Part shown: positions 63,101 to 64,000 of the stretch, in pieces
Layout of the letters: every line of letters begins with the position of its first letter
Numbering within the stretch: position 1 is the first letter of the stretch
From: Sphingomonas sp. AR_OL41
GTDB lineage: Bacteria > Pseudomonadota > Alphaproteobacteria > Sphingomonadales > Sphingomonadaceae
NCBI RefSeq assembly: GCF_029911635.1
Contig: NZ_JARYTI010000010.1
Location: forward strand, 1-64,000
Reading direction: 5' to 3'
DNA: 64,000 bases
The notes under the pieces: model-generated
The model's input: only the letters and a program-made list of their open reading frames with translations
Told to the model about the DNA's origin: nothing
Database searches by the model: none
Program-made: the position numbers and the translations under genes

Positions 63101-63324
63101 TCGACGCCGTTGATCGATTCCTCGAGCGGCGCGGCGACGGTTTCGGCCAGCGTCTCGGCATTGGCGCCGGGATAGGTCGCGCTTACCACCACGGTCGGCG
63201 GCGCGATTTCGGGATATTGCGCGACCGGCAGCCCGGGATAGGCCACCACGCCGAACACGACGATGAGGATCGACAGCACCGCGGCGAAGATCGGCCGGTC
63301 GATGAAGAAATGGGGGAATTTCAT
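60145..63324 (-). CDS. RND efflux permease, HAE1 family
   Basis: A 1059-residue inner-membrane proton antiporter. FPHFFIDRPIFAAVLSI is the HAE1 start; GIVVDDAIVVVEN carries the two aspartates of the proton relay, and repeated large periplasmic domains fit AcrB-type trimers. It exports drugs, dyes or lipophilic compounds. The length is that of full HAE1 proteins. It lies between the adaptor (8-base gap to its stop at 63333) and the outer-membrane factor; no regulator gene is in the window. Confidence 0.92.
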   Translation of the reverse strand: MKFPHFFIDRPIFAAVLSILIVVFGVVAYPGLPVAQYPEIAPPTVVVSATYPGANAETLAETVAAPLEESINGVESMIYMSSSATGDGSLAITVTFKQGTNIDQAQVLVQNRVSTAEPRLPDQVRQIGVTVLKNSPDILLVAALTSPDGSLDQQYVSNYATTQMIDRLARIPGVGGVRIFGGRDYNMRVWIDPDRAASRNLTVDEITGAVRSQNTQAAVGAVGQPPFNQGGTAFQLGIQATGRLSTPEQFGDIIIKRDDQGRLTRLRDVARIELGAQDYGINALLSGKPMTALAITQLPGSNALTTAEAVKAEIARASGSFPPGMTYSIPYNPTDYIQASIEAVQHTLFEALILVALVVLLFLQSWRAALIPIIAIPVSLIGSLAVLAVFGFSLNNLSLFGMVLAIGIVVDDAIVVVENIERLMEEKGLSPREAAHETMDEVSGALIAIALVLCGVFIPTSFIPGISGQFYQQFALTIVSATAISAFVSLTLSPALAALILKPKHEGEPRSGWRGMPTRFARGFNAGFTRLGARYGRFTKRAVRSLAVVGVCYIALIALAGWRFGATPTGFIPAQDQGYLIVVAQLPPGASLQRTTDVIQRAAKVALNNPAVAKTVAFAGLDGATFSTAPNAGAMFVALKPHGDRKGADDVANQLRQALGSINDGLLLVVPPPPVRGIGTGGGWKMLIEDRSNLGYKALEGAAFGMMMKANQAPGITSAFTTFNTRTPRLFADIDRERAEQLGVPVANVFSTLGTYLGSSYINDFNFLGRTYRVTAQADAPYRDQVSDIGHLKTRSASGQMVPLDAVLTMKNDSGPYRVVRYNLYPSAELQGDTLRGYSSGQSLATMAKLAGEILPKGMSFEWTELAFQQQQAGNTGVLVFGLAVLFVFLLLAANYESLVLPFAVILIVPMCLLAAIVGVDLMGMDNNILTQIGLVVLIGLAAKNAILIVEFARQNELDGMELHAAAEHAAEQRLRPIIMTSIAFILGTLPLVIGTGPGAEMRRALGVAVFFGMIGVTTFGLLFTPTFYVLSRKGGDWVAAKIKRRPRDPAPETAEIPA

Positions 63325-63332
63325 TTACCGGC

Positions 63333-64000
63333 TCAGCGTGCCGTGGCTTCGGACGGCGGCGGTGCGCTTTCCGGCGATGACCCGGGTGCCGTGTCGGGCG
63401 CGCGCGGCTTGAGTTTCACCTGCGTGGCGACGACGGCCATGCCCGGCTGGAGCGTGGTGATGCCCTCGATCACGACGCGCTCGGTCGGCGCGAGGCCGTT
63501 CTTGATGACGCGCAGCCCCTCGACCTGCGGGCCGGTCTGGACCGGGCGCGGCACGACCTTGCCGTCGCGACCGACGACATAGACGATCTTGCGCGTCTGG
63601 TCGGTCAGGATCGCCTCGTCGGGGATGAGCATCGCATGATAGGTGCCCGAGCCGAGCAGGCGCGCGCGACCGAACATGCCGGGGGTCAGGAAACCGCCCG
63701 GGTTGGCGACGACGGCATGGGCGCGGATCGTTCCAGAATTGGTGTCGATGGCATTGTCGACGAAATCCATATGGCCGTGCCAGCGATAACCCGATTCGTC
63801 GGCGAGCTGGATCTCGACCGGATTGGGCGTGTTGCGCGACGAGCCACGCTCGCCGGCCCGATCCTGACGGAGATATTTGAGGTAGAAGCTTTCGGCGCCC
63901 TCGAACGAGAACCAGATCGGGTCGATCGAGACGACGCGGGTCAGGACGGTCGTACCGTCCTGCGCGTAATTGCCCTTGCTGACGCGGCGATCCGACACGC
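63333..64000 (-). CDS. RND efflux periplasmic adaptor (3' part only)
   Basis: The C-terminal part (about 222 residues) of a membrane-fusion protein; the 5' end is outside the window. SIDPIWFSFEGAESF, VDNAIDTNSGTIRAHAVVANPGGFLTPGMFGR and PDEAILTDQTRKIVYVV are the beta-barrel and membrane-proximal regions of AcrA-like adaptors. It is the first gene visible of the pump operon, followed 8 bases later by the permease gene. Confidence 0.88.
   Translation of the reverse strand, partial: VSDRRVSKGNYAQDGTTVLTRVVSIDPIWFSFEGAESFYLKYLRQDRAGERGSSRNTPNPVEIQLADESGYRWHGHMDFVDNAIDTNSGTIRAHAVVANPGGFLTPGMFGRARLLGSGTYHAMLIPDEAILTDQTRKIVYVVGRDGKVVPRPVQTGPQVEGLRVIKNGLAPTERVVIEGITTLQPGMAVVATQVKLKPRAPDTAPGSSPESAPPPSEATAR

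Noticed and set aside
60406..63582. A 1058-residue open frame on the plus strand opposite the RND permease gene.
   Set aside because: It mirrors the permease gene, has no recognisable domain, and its composition (rich in Arg, His, Asp, Gly) is typical of antisense frames in GC-rich DNA.
1..64000. CRISPR arrays, rRNA genes or a complete prophage.
   Set aside because: No regularly spaced repeats, rRNA sequence or phage structural genes were seen on either strand.

Overview
The window reads as a chromosomal segment of a GC-rich alphaproteobacterium, most likely a sphingomonad (Sphingomonas or a close relative). The grounds are the tight ATGA/TGATG gene overlaps, many TonB-dependent receptors and secreted hydrolases, a MucR regulator without the usual zinc-finger cysteines, and the GC-rich palindromic intergenic repeats. 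This is inferred from gene content; no rRNA is present to confirm it.

Layout. 1-1011 is a scar: the end of an IS21-like element cuts the first codons of a type I restriction methylase gene (hsdM), followed by about 760 bases without a convincing gene. 1012-2645 holds an amino-acid dehydrogenase and a divergent Lrp regulator. 2915-25192 is cluster A, about 22 kb for use of peptides and D-amino acids: TonB receptor, four beta-lactamase-fold serine hydrolases, S9 and M19 peptidases, POT peptide permease, dipeptide epimerase (DgcA-like), DUF1611 protein (DgcN-like), YkvI-type transporter, D-aminoacylase-like amidohydrolase, and an XRE-cupin regulator. 25592-27943 is a FucP-type sugar permease with an AraD1/GguC-type dehydratase. 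28101-29651 is an iron-sulfur photolyase. 29754-43828 is cluster B: a GH13 amylosucrase/sucrose hydrolase, TonB receptor, six esterases of different alpha/beta-hydrolase subfamilies, a SUT-like sugar symporter and a LacI regulator. 44348-47519 carries a GGDEF-EAL protein and a MucR regulator. 47979-48064 is tRNA-Tyr with an integrase remnant beside it. 48192-57749 is mostly housekeeping (M28 and M20 peptidases, RlmB, ferredoxin, AlkA-type glycosylase, lipase, MTA phosphorylase, MntH). 57882-64000 is a CitE-like lyase coupled to an RND efflux operon that runs off the window.

The most interesting result is two apparent local regulons that can be read from operators. In cluster A a motif close to CCTRAWYGG lies upstream of every transcription unit (near 10189, 14562, 20009, 22227, 23736, 25277), usually as two copies 19-20 bases apart, including in front of the XRE-cupin gene itself. 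In cluster B the LacI-type palindrome TGCAATCGNTTGCA lies at 31563, 35723, 36957, 36991 and 42653, covering nearly every operon of the cluster. I infer that cluster A imports and breaks down D-amino-acid-containing peptides (perhaps murein-derived, ending at D-glutamate), and that cluster B takes up, de-esterifies and splits an acylated sucrose or similar acyl-sugar.
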